From Enoplolaimus lenunculus (taxonomy: Eukaryota; Nematoda; Enoplea; Enoplida; Thoracostomopsidae): 64,000 nucleotides of DNA. Within the stretch, counting starts at the first letter, position 1, and each line of letters opens with the position of its first letter. The stretch spans positions 124,001 to 188,000 of the forward strand of contig JASANG010000272.1 of the NCBI GenBank assembly GCA_030248215.1, given 5' to 3'. The position numbers were made by a program, and so were the translations under genes. Shown piece after piece: positions 47,493 through 57,700 of the stretch. A model generated the notes under the pieces. That model saw only the letters and a list, made by a program, of their open reading frames with translations. It had not been told where the DNA came from and did not search any database.

Positions 47493-48335
47493 ATTAGCTA
47501 CAGGCTAATTTGCATAATTAATTAAGCCTAAATTAAAACTTTCCACAATATTTAACTAATTATTACAGTTAGAAGCAATCTAATTTTGCATTAAAGGGTT
47601 TTTGGGTGCGAGGAATCTGCGTAGAGTGTTTACAAACCTCCAAAAACCGATAATTGAGCAGTTAGCTAATAGATAGTTTGCATATTAGCATAGTTTATAA
47701 GCCTAAATTAGGACTTTTTACAATATTTCACTAATTATTAAGGTTAAAAGCTATATAATTTCAGCACTAAAGGGTTTTAGGTGCGAGGAATTTGAATAAA
47801 AAGCTTACAAACATCCAAAACCGATAATTGAATAGTTAGGTAATAGCTAATTTGCATATTAGCTTAATTGACAAGACAAAACTAGGACTTTTTAAATTAT
47901 TTCAATAATTAAAAGGGGCTACTGAAAGCTTTTGGGTGCGAGGAATCTGAGTAAATTGTTTACAAACCTCCAAAACCGATAATTGAATAGTTAGCTAATA
48001 GCTAATTTACATATTAGCTTAATTGACAAGACAAAACTAGGACTTTTTAAATTATTTCAATAATTAAAAGGGGCTACTGAAAGCTTTTGGGTGCGAGGAA
48101 TCTGAGTAAATTGTTTACAAACCTCCAAAACCGATAATTGAATAGTTAGCTAATAGCTAATTTGCATATTAGCTTAACTGACAAGACAAAACTACGACTT
48201 TTTAAATTATTCCAAAAATTATTAGGGTGGCTGAAGGGTTTTGGGTGCGAGGAATCTGAGGAAATTGCTTACAAACCTCCAAAACCGATAAATGAATAGT
48301 TAGTTAACAACTAATTTGCATATTACCTTAATTGC
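47493..48335 (+). repeat. Central 155-175 bp tandem array of the foldback element
   Basis: Five units marked by GTGCGAGGAATCTG or GTGCGAGGAATTTG at 47606, 47781, 47936, 48091 and 48245 (spacings 175, 155, 155, 154). Each unit also contains CAAACCTCCAAAACCGATAA and AGCTAATTTGCATATTAGC-like palindromes. The third and fourth units are nearly identical, the first most diverged. Confidence 0.9.
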
Positions 48336-48384
48336 TTACGTGTGTTCGAGTTTCGCTCAATAAATGTAGTCCCACTACGACTGG

Positions 48385-49678
48385 TGATAATTGTATGCCA
48401 AGCGACGTTTCTAAAAAAGGTGTAGTTCGTTTTTATAAAGTTAGTTTATTTAGAAGCCAGGGGTCGGCATCTGTGCCGAGGGGGAGTTGTAGGTGGCACA
48501 GCCATGTAAATTATATAAAATTGCCTAAAACTAGTGGATTTGGTATTCCCCCCTAATTACCAGTATTCTGGGCACCACTGGGCCTCCTAAGTCTCTCTGC
48601 CCTAGTTCGGTCTTAAACGGCGCTTTTAATAATATTTCTTGTAAAACTTGATTTATATCACATAAAATGTATTAGCTAGTTTTTAATATGTCGTCATAAC
48701 ATGTATTCAGGCAGTTGTTAAATATCTTGTGTTATAACCAGTTATGCTGGTCAATATGCAAATTAACTGGATATGGGGATAGCTTTAGCTGTCTCTATAT
48801 TCAGTCTTGATAGTGAACACTTAGCAATTGAACGTATTTTTTCGGAGCATTTATGGTTTTTCTACTTTCATCGGATCTTTTCTAGAGTTATTATTTTACG
48901 GAGTACGGCGTTAGATTTATTGTATATTTACGGAGCCATTGAATGAATTTTGAATTTGGTTGAACATCTTCGGCTTACAGTTGTGTTGGGGTGTCGCGCA
49001 GGTTGCGGTAGTCAACGAATGCTGCGGACACGTTACGGGAATTAACGAAACCAGAGTTGTTTTATATTGGAGTTAAACTGGAGTTGTTATTGGAGTTGAA
49101 GGTTTAATGAGATTGAAGTTACCGGAGTACTGGAGTAGGTGTGGAGCATTACTGGAGAATCTGGAGTTAGTTACTGGAGTATTTCTGGAGTTATTATTGG
49201 AGCTTGTTGAATATTAGTACTGGAGCTTGGAGTTTATTTGAAATAATTGAGAATATTAAATATTAGCGTAAGTTTAGTCACTGCGTTAATATTTACCAGC
49301 ATAACATTTATCATTCTTGTTCAGTAAACTGTTACAACCGGCCGAGTCTTATCAGAGCGTTGAGGTTCCCACAAGCCGCATCGTATTACGGACACGCACA
49401 CACTGTAAATTTCAGTGAGTTGATTTTAACTCAGAATGAGTTGAATCACTCAGTCTGAGTTAGGATTATCAGAACTCAGAATTTTGAGTTGATTCAATTC
49501 AATGTGAGTTAATAAACCAACCCACCTAGAGTCAATTCAACTCAGATTGAAAATCAAATTAACTCAGAGTGAGTTAATGCTTACTGATGTTAATTCAGAA
49601 ATAACCAACTCGCTAGCTGAATTGATTAATCAACTCATTTGAATTTACAGTGCACCGAATACCTTGCAAATCCGACAG
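48385..49678 (-). repeat. Right arm of the foldback element
   Basis: Mirror of the left arm from TGATAATTGTATGCCAAGCG to CCGACAG, interrupted by an ACTG-family MITE. Differences from the left arm are mostly single bases, plus the MITE and a few small gaps. Confidence 0.88.
49401..49652 (+). mobile_element. ACTG-family MITE inserted in the foldback arm
   Basis: 252 bp, CACTGTAAATTTCAGTGAG...TTTGAATTTACAGTG, flanked by CA (49399-49400, 49653-49654). The left foldback arm supplies the empty site (ACGGACACGGACACCGAAT in complement), so the insertion point is certain. It is younger than the foldback element. Confidence 0.92.
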
Positions 49679-49824
49679 GAACAAAATCTTTGCATTGGTG
49701 CTGAGCCCCCCTAACCCCCTCCTTGGCTACGGGCCCGAGCGTAGTAAGTATAATTTACTATCAGTCGCTTTATCATTATGAAAATTCAAAATTAGGATCC
49801 AGACCAGAGGGAGGCGATGGAAGC

Positions 49825-49990
49825 CGGTCCCGGAGCCAAGGAGGGGGGCTGGAAGGCTCAGTCCCCCTGGAAAAATTTCGGCCCCCCTAGAAATTTGCAA
49901 CCTTGCTTGTAAGTCATTGAAACCTTTGTATGCCCTTCCTGAAAAATTTCCAGCCTCCCCTATCGCTGTGAGTTGGCTACGGGTCTAGAA
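49825..49990 (+). repeat. GTAG-family MITE copy
   Basis: CGGTCCCGGAGCCAAGGAGGGGG, CTAGAAATTTGCAACCTTGCTTGTAAGTCATTGAAACC, CTGAAAAATTTCCAGCC and GTTGGCTACGGGTC in family order. Lies about 80 bp beyond the nested locus. Confidence 0.7.
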
Positions 49991-50170
49991 AATTTTGGTG
50001 AAAAATTGATAAGCCCTCGTCAAGTAACAAATTGCCATTGTTTTGTGTCCGTCTGCAAGTTTCCTTAAATCTGTCTGTACTGTCCTGTTTTAGTAACATC
50101 TCAAAAACTTAGCGTTATTTAAATTACACCTCTAGTAAGAACAAGGTCCGCTATATTGCAAAAGGGGCAC

Positions 50171-50275
50171 ATGTTACTTTAATGGGAGTCAAGATTTTTG
50201 GTGGGTCTATAAAAGAGTAGGTTTAGATTCTAGATTACATTATTTTTGCTCAGGTTTAGGTTTAGCGTATTCAAG
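50171..50275 (-). repeat. hexB left half
   Basis: CACATGTTACTTTAATGGGAG, GGTGGGTCTATAAAAGAGTAGG and CAGGTTTAGGTTTAGCG, then stops at an AGAGGCGCCGG terminus of another repeat. The right half is missing. Confidence 0.75.
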
Positions 50276-50905
50276 AAGCAGAGGCGCCGGTAGAAAATTA
50301 ATATTGGAGAGCATAATGGTACCTAAAATGGACAAATGATACAGAGTGTATTTTGCCTAAATCATGTTTTGTGAAAAAATTGTGACAGACAGGACGCTAC
50401 AGTAAAATAAACTGTTCACTTTAATTCTACAGTAACGCGAAAGCTTTTTTCGTTTTTCATCACCACTTATAGCGAAATCGTTGATGTCGTTCTTTGGTAC
50501 AGACAGTATAAACAATACGAGGATAACTGCTCATTATCAGCAATTTGGTTTAATCGTTTTGTTGTTTTTGTGAACCTCAACAGTGCCGGAGCAGACAGAG
50601 GCGGGGGCTCCTCCAAAGTCCATGGTGGTGACCCCCAACGTAAAGGTGGATCCGGAATTCCTAGGTGATTGATCTGAGCTTCTTCGAGCACAGTGAACCT
50701 AGAAAGTAAATTCATCGTTAAAGTGAATTAGACTTCGTACACAGTGGCAAAATTTTTGTATATTCTTTGCTCATGTAACTAAACCGCTCATATGTTGGGT
50801 AAAAGCTTATTCAACCTTCATGTGCTGCGACCAGGAGAGGCAGGCACACGGCACACCACGCTTCAAAACAGTTTTATTACCGTTCTGGACTGTTTCATTT
50901 TGGAT
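50276..50905. other. Left part of a possible larger repeat, no gene
   Basis: AGAGGCGCCGGTAGAAAATT at 50282 and ACTTCCGGCGCCTATG at 51960-51975 are inverted and could be the ends of one composite repeat. Inside, 50578-50640 (CAGTGCCGGAGCAGAC..CCATGGTGG) is a single-unit relative of the minisatellite at 35336. No gene seen. Confidence 0.45.
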
Positions 50906-51634
50906 GACTTGAGTTATATTGTGTTTTACGTAAAATTGTAGGCCAGTGAGTGTAACGAATGAGAAAATTTGTTAACATTTCAGCAAGACTTGAGTTATAT
51001 TGTGTTTTACGTAAAATTGTAGGCCAGTGAGTGTAACGAATGAGAAAATTTGTTAACATTTCAGCAAGACTTGAGTTATATTGTCTTTTACGTAAAATTG
51101 TAGGCCAGTTAGTGTAACGAATGAGAAAATTTGTTAACATTTCAGCAAGACTTGAGTTATATTGTGTTTTACGTAAAATTGTAGGCCAGTGAGTGTAACG
51201 AATGAGAAAATTTGTTAACATTTCAGCAAGACTTGAGTTATATTGTCTTTTACGTAAAATTGTAGGCCAGTTAGTGTAACGAATGAGAAAATTTGTTAAC
51301 ATTTCAGCAAGACTTGAGTTATATTGTCTTTTACGTAAAATTGTAGGCCAGTGAGTGTAACGAATGAGAAAATTTGTTAACATTTCAGCAAGACTTGAGT
51401 TATATTGTGTTTTACGTAAAATTGTAGGCCAGTGAGTGTAACGAATGAGAAAATTTGTTAACATTTCAGCAAGACTTGAGTTATATTGTCTTTTACGTAA
51501 AATTGTAGGCCAGTGAGTGTAACGAATGAGAAAATTTGTTAACATTTCAGCAAGACTTGAGTTATATTGTCTTTTACGTAAAATTGTAGGCCAGTGAGTG
51601 TAACGAATGAGAAAATTTGTTAACATTTTAGCAA
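50906..51634 (-). repeat. Nine exact-length copies of an 81-bp satellite
   Basis: 729 bp, nine units of 81 bp starting GACTTGAGTTATATTG, with very few variants: GTGTTT or GTCTTT near the start and CAGTGAG or CAGTTAG near the middle. As 81 is divisible by 3, the minus strand stays open through all units (27-residue repeat, LTNFLIRYTHWPTILRK core), giving a 266-codon frame at 50895-51695. Repeat-driven openness is the simpler reading; no signal peptide or known domain is evident. Confidence 0.95.
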
Positions 51635-52084
51635 AGGTCTTTGTACAGCGTGAAGCCGTTGAAAGGATCGCGGCAAGGTAGAAGAATGTCAACAACTCGC
51701 GAACGAAACGAGGAAGAAACCAGACACATTTCTGTATCCGTTATTTTTGCTATCCATATACACCCTGGATTTGATATTTTTTCCGATACTAATGTATAAT
51801 GTGTTTTGCTGTTTAGTCTAAAACCTGCGAATTTAATAGCAGGTTGAGTTGTCTTGGTGCAACAGGTATTCGACAGTTTGATATTATAAGCTCTGCGCAA
51901 TATTGGGGATCTGTGCCTCCCCAATCTAATTATTGGGGGCAAGTACCCCCGTGCCCCCCACTTCCGGCGCCTATGTCAACAAGGTCCTAGCGGATTGAGC
52001 GGAGGTGCGGAATCTGAACCATCCTAGGACTTTCTAGCTTTCTTTATCGTTCTCTTTGTGCTGAGTGTTACGGCACCGTCTTTA
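51635..52084. other. Intergenic, right part of the possible composite repeat
   Basis: 51690-51720 holds a CGCGAACGAAACGAGGAAGAAACC motif copy. 51900-51975 is rich in TTGGGG/CCCC words and ends at GGCGCCTATG. No gene called. Confidence 0.4.
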
Positions 52085-52320
52085 TGGCTACATCGCCAAG
52101 GTTTTCAAATTTTTTGAAAAAATTTTTTGTCGAAAAGTCTCACGAATTATACACCATTCGATGCAGGTTGCAGAGCTGAGTCGAATTGTTCAGTTTTCTG
52201 ATATTAGACGAGTAGTTAACGAATTATGGTTATATAACTGACTTGGCGCGCTGCCAACGATTTGCAACGGCGTCAAATCAGTTATTTGACCATAATTCGT
52301 TAACCAATATTTTTCACGTT
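52085..52320 (+). repeat. Inverted-repeat element, relative at 58965-59190
   Basis: AATTATACACCATTCGATG..GCAGAGCTGAGTCGA recurs in reverse complement at 59105-59165. Next to it, GTTAACGAATTATGGTTATATAACTGA faces TCAGTTATTTGACCATAATTCGTTAAC (52214-52304), a hairpin of about 27 bp around a GGCGCGCTGCC centre. The second locus has the same hairpin in diverged form. Confidence 0.7.
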
Positions 52321-52508
52321 CGGTTGCACACTGATATAAAATTCAAAGAGGCTGGGTGCACGAAACTATAACAAGTTCAATAAATAATATGCAGGTCATC
52401 TAAATATTGTGACAATTGGTTCGTCTGATTGGCTCAGAAATGTTAGCATTTGTTAACACTGAACAGCGCTGAGAACAAAACTTTCGGAATTGTAGACATC
52501 AAAATCTA

Positions 52509-52788
52509 CACTGTAAATTTCATTGAGTTGATTTTAACTCAGAATGAGTTGAATCACTCAATCTCAGTTAGGATTATCACAACTCAGAATTTTGAGTTGA
52601 TTGAATTCATTCAGAGTTAATTAATCTACTCACCCAAAGTCAACTCAACTCAGAGTAAGAATCAAATCAACTCAGAGTAAGAATCAATTCAACTCATAGT
52701 GAGTTAATGTTTGTTTACTGATATTAACTCAGAAATAACTAACTCGCTATAGCTGAATTGATTGATCACCTCATTGAAATTTACAATG
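52509..52788 (+). mobile_element. ACTG-family MITE, copy 5
   Basis: 280 bp, CACTGTAAATTTCATTGAG...GAAATTTACAATG. It carries one extra tandem GAGTAAGAATCAA(A/T)TCAACTCA unit compared with its relatives. Left flank TA, right flank AC. Confidence 0.82.
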
Positions 52789-52819
52789 ACCAGTTTTTAG
52801 TGCGTTTTTTGTATGAATG

Positions 52820-53262
52820 CTACCTTCACATTATAATATAGTAAGCTTAAGCTTTAGATTAGTTTTTTCTTATGATTTGGCATTAATTTATCCTGACGTT
52901 GAGGAAAGTGGCGGAACCATGATTTTCCGGTGGGAAATGATACTTTTTGTGTTTCGAAATTTTAAAGCTTTGAAACGCACTGTTAGCAAGTTTTAGATAA
53001 ATTATATTATGACTTGCAAACGGCGCCGATGGTGATTGGGTTATCACCTTGCCTTTTCCACCTATCTGACTATAGAAAATACATTTTGAGCTTCAGATGA
53101 AGAATTTACATCGCAAAATTTCGAACAGGGCAGAGCCGGTGTGTGGATACCTTCTATAAATCTATCCTGCATCCGCCACTTTCTGAGGTTCAGGCTTAAG
53201 CTTAGGTTTAGGCTTAGGAGTATGTTTTGGTACTGTTACGTCCCGCAAAGTAGGTAACATTG
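52820..53262 (-). repeat. CTTAGG element split by a GGCGGA-type MITE
   Basis: 52835-52903 and 53179-53262 carry hexA/hexB-like words (TAGTAAGCTTAAGCTTTAG; GGCTTAAGCTTAGGTTTAGG, GTACTGTTACGTCCCGC..GTAACATTGACC). Between them, 52904-53178 starts GAAAGTGGCGGAACC and ends ATCCGCCACTTTC, an inverted pair. So a second MITE appears to have inserted in the first; its TSD is not clear. Confidence 0.6.
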
Positions 53263-53400
53263 ACCACGTGAACTAAACCACGGCTTCATTTGGTCCCGAT
53301 TATAATTCTTCATTTCATACGTAAGTCTTTGATATTTCATACTACTAAAAAATATTCTTTCTACTTTTAGGTCAATAACATAGGTGATGGTAGCATCTGA

Positions 53401-53597
53401 GGCCAATGTAAAGGTTATAGAGCCATAACAGTAGTATGATCATATTCCTATACATAAGCCTAAGCATAAGCTTCAGAATAAGCACGTGCCTAAGCTAGAT
53501 TAAGCCTTAGACTAAGCAAACAAATTAGTCTAAAACTTAAACTTTACTCTATTGCAGTATGTGTAAATACGGCCCGCAGTGATCTATACATAGGACC
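53401..53597 (+). repeat. hexA copy
   Basis: GGCCAATGTAAAGGTTATAGAGCC, AACAGTAGTATGATCAT, CCTAAGCATAAGC hexamers, CTAAAACTTAAACTTTACTCTATTGCAG and a GATCTATACATAGGACC right end. Diverged in its hexamer array; no TSD recognised. Confidence 0.72.
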
Positions 53598-54277
53598 CGG
53601 ATCGGAGAAGCAAACATAATTTGGATTGCTATAACCATTAAGTTCAAGCAAGAATTTGTATCTTAACGCGTTTAAATGAATGCAGTGATTCAAAGCTAAA
53701 CCAGCGAAGTTAAATAAAACGTAATTTTGTTATTGTAGTTTTAGATATTTTCTGAGCTTGCAAAATATGAACCAGAAAATCTGAAAAATAAATCAAATTT
53801 ATATTAACTTTTAACAATAAAGACGTCATAATTGGTTGATTTTTACTGTTCAGCGAAACTGAGTTTGGGTTAAAATTGGAACAAAAATGGTTCTTGCAGT
53901 TTAGCGTTTCGCACGATTAAATTTTACGAATTTTGTGTTGAAAGCTAAAATTAAAAAAATAATCGAAAACTGTTCGAAGGCAAAAATTCTGACATTCGAC
54001 ATTTACGGTACGATGTTTTAATTTGTTCATTCAAGCCTCACGAGAAGTTTATTTTACACACTGCGACCACATATTATTTTTAAATTTTTTCTCTGATTTC
54101 TCACTTATGTTAAATATATTTAAAATAAAAGCATAAATTCAATAAAACAATTTCTAAGTCGTAAAATACTCTCTGAAAAAAATTGAAAACTCAACGAAAC
54201 AGCTATATGCATTTATGTATTAACACTTTCTCACATGACTATTTTCAATTTCACTGAGATGTAATTTCAAGGTTGGA
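53598..54277. other. AT-rich intergenic DNA, no gene seen
   Basis: Very AT-rich with no frame of note and no repeat relative recognised. Confidence 0.4.
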
Positions 54278-54350
54278 GTCGATCCCCAATCTCTCGGGTT
54301 GGAGGCGATTACGATGACCGCTCAGCTATAGGAGCTTGACGCTCGAGCTC
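54278..54350 (-). pseudogene. tRNA-like sequence (tRNA pseudogene or tRNA-derived SINE head)
   Basis: On the minus strand it reads TAGCTGAGCGG (A-box-like) and GGGGATCGACTCC (B-box-like), and the latter can form a 5-bp T stem (TTGGG/TCCAA) with a 7-base loop. The 5' end AGCTCCT has no matching 3' acceptor strand and the anticodon stem is poor, so it is not a working tRNA gene. Confidence 0.5.
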
Positions 54351-54618
54351 GAGTAGGCTTTCATGTCTTGTAGAGATTTTGCACTACGCATACATGTTAG
54401 AATCGTTAATCACTGCTCCTACATGTGTTAATTTGCACGTGCAGTGTGGTACAGGAACGGACAGTGATCGACGTTGTCACTTGTATTTAGTTGCTCATAG
54501 TATACTCTATGAGTTAAAGAGTTAAGGTATAGATATTCACTGAAAAATATAATTTTTCCATTAAAACCAAAGGTGTTCCAGAGTATTTACTAACTTTGGC
54601 TTGTTTTTTTTAAATTTA

Positions 54619-54620
54619 GC
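54619..54620 (+). promoter_or_regulatory. Candidate splice acceptor 29 nt before the lectin gene ATG
   Basis: TTGTTTTTTTTAAATTTAG|C places a pyrimidine run and AG just upstream of the start codon at 54649. It could end a 5' untranslated intron, or be a spliced-leader acceptor if the host is a tunicate, a group known to trans-splice. Inference only. Confidence 0.3.
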
Positions 54621-54648
54621 ATTACTATATATCAATTTAAGTATAATT

Positions 54649-54707
54649 ATGTCAAAGAATTCGATATTTCTAACTGTATTCGTTTTAGCTACAAGCTTTG
54701 CACCAAG
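54649..54707 (+). CDS. Sushi-lectin gene exon 1: signal peptide
   Basis: Short hydrophobic segment IFLTVFVLA after a Lys gives a typical signal peptide. Ends CCAAG|GTACTT in phase 2; the next exon supplies T to complete a Ser codon. Confidence 0.8.
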
Positions 54708-57700
54708 GTACTTAAACTTCCAGTTTAACTCGTGAGAATATCCTAGCGTTTGCTAAAGCTTCGTTGAACGTAGCACCTATATTTTTATAAACTTGAAAAT
54801 ACCAACCTTACACTATTATAACTTAGTACTTAATAACTTTAAGTGCTAGTTTTCTCTAATTTTTTACTGCTTTATTCTAAAAACGGCCACTTTTACTGTT
54901 AGGGGCTTAAAAGTGGATTAAGCGTATTCCTAAACCTAAGCGATACAAAAATGTGTTCCTAAGCCTAAGCGATGCAAAAATGAGTTCCTAAGTCTAAGCC
55001 TAAGCAAAAATAAAATCTAGAATATAAACGTACTGTTATATAGATCAATCAGAAACCTGAACGCCGCTTAAAGTAACATGGGCCAAACAGTAATGCATAA
55101 AACGTAAATAAGCAAAATTGATACTTAAGTGCTGTATACTGAACAAAAGCTATCTGACTTTTACTGCTTTATGCCGGTGAACTTTAATTGTTGCTGTTTT
55201 TTGGCATAAAAGCTGATGCAATTAATTCGGAGGTATTGATTCTGTAGTATTATAATATACAAAAATTGCATGTTTGTTTGATTGTTGCAGTGAGTTGCAC
55301 CCAATGATTTATTGCACAGTACCATCGTTGCCAAATGGTATACCAAGTTTATATCTGAAGATCGATGTGGACTTTGCAATTGAATATCAATGCAATACTG
55401 GATACCAACTGCTTGGAGTCGCGAAGGTTCAATGTTTATCAAACGGTCAATTAAATGCAAAACCTCCGGTTTGTGTAGGTACGCAACACGTAAACTGAAT
55501 CCTGAGCGGAATCACAGTATCCTGAAAACAGATTTTGTCCCACTTGTAATCGTGTAAAATCCTCGCATATCGCACTAAATGTGTTGTTTTCTAAGCATTA
55601 TTATAGTAAAAATTATTCGGTTTTTCCAAAATTAGTGTAGATCCTAAACTAATTAGCAGTTTTTCGCCGCAAACGTTAGCTATGTTATTTCTTGGGCGGT
55701 ATGCAGTTACTGACATACAAAATGCACTACGAAATGAAAGGCACGCGGTGGCTTCACGATGTTTTTCAAAGTCAGTTTTGATATAATTGCCGTTTTTTTG
55801 TTGCAAAAGTTTACTATGATCAATATTCTAGGGCAATGTGCGGTTCCCGACATTGAAAATGCAGTGCCAAGCGAACATACAGGATTCATTGAAGAAGGAC
55901 ACACGGTGACGTACCGATGCAATGAAAATTACATTCTCGTCGGAGAAAAGACGATTACGTGTTGTCCAAAAGGACTGTTATATCCATCGCAACTTCCTGT
56001 TTGTCAAGGTGCGCTGTGAATAAACATCATTTTCAACCACGAATATACGGTCGAAATTTTATTAATAAGTTTTGAAGACGGATCGACCAGGGGTTCCCCA
56101 GAAGAATTTTTCTGTTTGAAGAGCGAAAAAAACTTGAAAACCTCACCTCACCGTTAACCATAAACAGGTTATTTGCGGTCAATATGTGTAATCTTTGTTT
56201 GATAACTCATTCTCAAAAACGCTATACTGCGAGTTACTTAATACAAACTAACCACGCAGCACACAATGCGCAGTATTTAACAACTACTGCACGCGTATGC
56301 GCAGCACAAAATCTCCACAAGAAGTGACAGCGATCGAACGTCAAACTCCTGTAGCTGGGCAGTCAGCGTAAACGTTTTTCATTCGTTAAGCTGCTACTTT
56401 AAATTCTGGTTTGAAATTATGTACTATACGAAATAGAAAATACTATTGTGAGAAGGAATTAATGGAAAAAATTTTCAATAGCATGAAAACTCATACTTGT
56501 ACCATTAAAGTTAATCTGGGTGCTTTTTAGGGATCTGTAACATTCCTGATTCGATTCCGTTTGGCACCACAGATATCAATCAATCATTCATTAAAATTGG
56601 AGAGATTGCCAGATTCACCTGTGACGCTGGCGTTATCGCTGGACATACAGAGGTCATTTGCGTTGAAGCCGGCTTGCTTACAGAAGATCCACCAATTTGT
56701 GCTCGTATGGTTACTGTTTTGTTTTTCTGCCAACACAAATAAGACGTGAAAATATTCACCATACTTTTTAAAGATTTAAAAAAATAAGCGCCGATGAATC
56801 GAATTTTTTTAGGTTTTAGATGAATTTCGTAATTAAAGTTTCCATTCGAACGACAAAATGTCTATGACCAGTATATAAAAAATCTGCCTGCCATATACAT
56901 AACAGAAACTTTTTTCACATCCACTGCATGACATGCAAGGGCGGACTGCAGGAGCGGAATAAAAAGGTGATACTTTTCTCGTTGAAGTTGCAATTTCGAA
57001 AAATAATTGAGGTTAAACATAAAATTTTGCTTTAGGATTGAATATGTTTAGGACTAAAAATGAGTCTAATTTATCGCTAGCTTCGTTCGAAGGCTTATAC
57101 TTCATTGTTCTACATCTGGCTTGACTTTTGGTTTAGGCATACAGTAGTGACCCGAATAAGAGAAGGGACTGATACTTATTTGGCTTCTACCGAGTGTTCT
57201 CCCTGTTATTCGGTTACAGACAGTTATTTATAATTAACCCGGCCTCCGCCGCTCCTCGTTACTCATAAGCATCCGGTATTGCAACTATCCGTTGAATTAA
57301 ATGTTTATTTCTCTTGTATCAAAAGCTTGAGCGATAATGCAAGGTTATACTTAGGAATTACCTTAAAAACCTAAGCACGCTTTAAAGTTTCGAACTCAAC
57401 TTTATTTGGTCCTCGAGTCATTTATACACTACAAAAAGAGATAATTGACATTTATGGACTCTAATTAGGGTTTAGAGACTATATCCACTTACGGCCTCTT
57501 ATTAGGGATATACGGACTCCTATTGATTGGGACTCAAAATGTGGACCTCCTCTAATTACCCACCTCTTATTCGGGGTACTACTGTAGATATATCGTTCCC
57601 GAGCTGCAGAGCGCTAAAGTAAGATTTGCTCTAAGGGGCACTGCGGATCGGATATTTCAGCGGACTAAAAATGCAAAACCAAAATTATACATTAACCTTT

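Larger units (their letters stand above)
46135..49678. mobile_element. Foldback element with about 1-kb inverted arms
   Basis: Starts CTGTCGAATTGGCAAGGTATTCGG and ends with its diverged complement (CCGAATACCTTGCAAATCCGACAG). The arms 46135-47150 and 48385-49678 are inverted copies with high identity once the inserted MITE at 49401-49652 is removed. The loop (47151-48384) carries a tandem array. The arms contain subterminal runs of CTCCAG/CTCCAA words. No transposase frame. Only a 2-bp GA duplication is possible at the ends, so the mobiliser is unknown. The class resembles foldback (FB-type) elements. Confidence 0.88.
46032..49737 (-). mobile_element. GTAG-family hAT-like MITE split by a later insertion
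   Basis: Left piece 46032-46134 begins CAGGCCCGTTAAAACTC and runs to the TTGAAAATTTTTTAGGGGGG block; right piece 49679-49737 runs from GAACAAAATC to CCTTGGCTACGGGCCCG. The pair is bracketed by the perfect 8-bp TSD AGCGTAGT (46024-46031, 49738-49745). This proves the two pieces were one element of about 160 bp and gives the family an 8-bp duplication typical of hAT. Confidence 0.9.

Noticed and set aside
46300-48400. CRISPR-like direct repeats in the foldback element
   Set aside because: Units are 154-175 bp without regular unique spacers, in an animal genome; a tandem array explains them.
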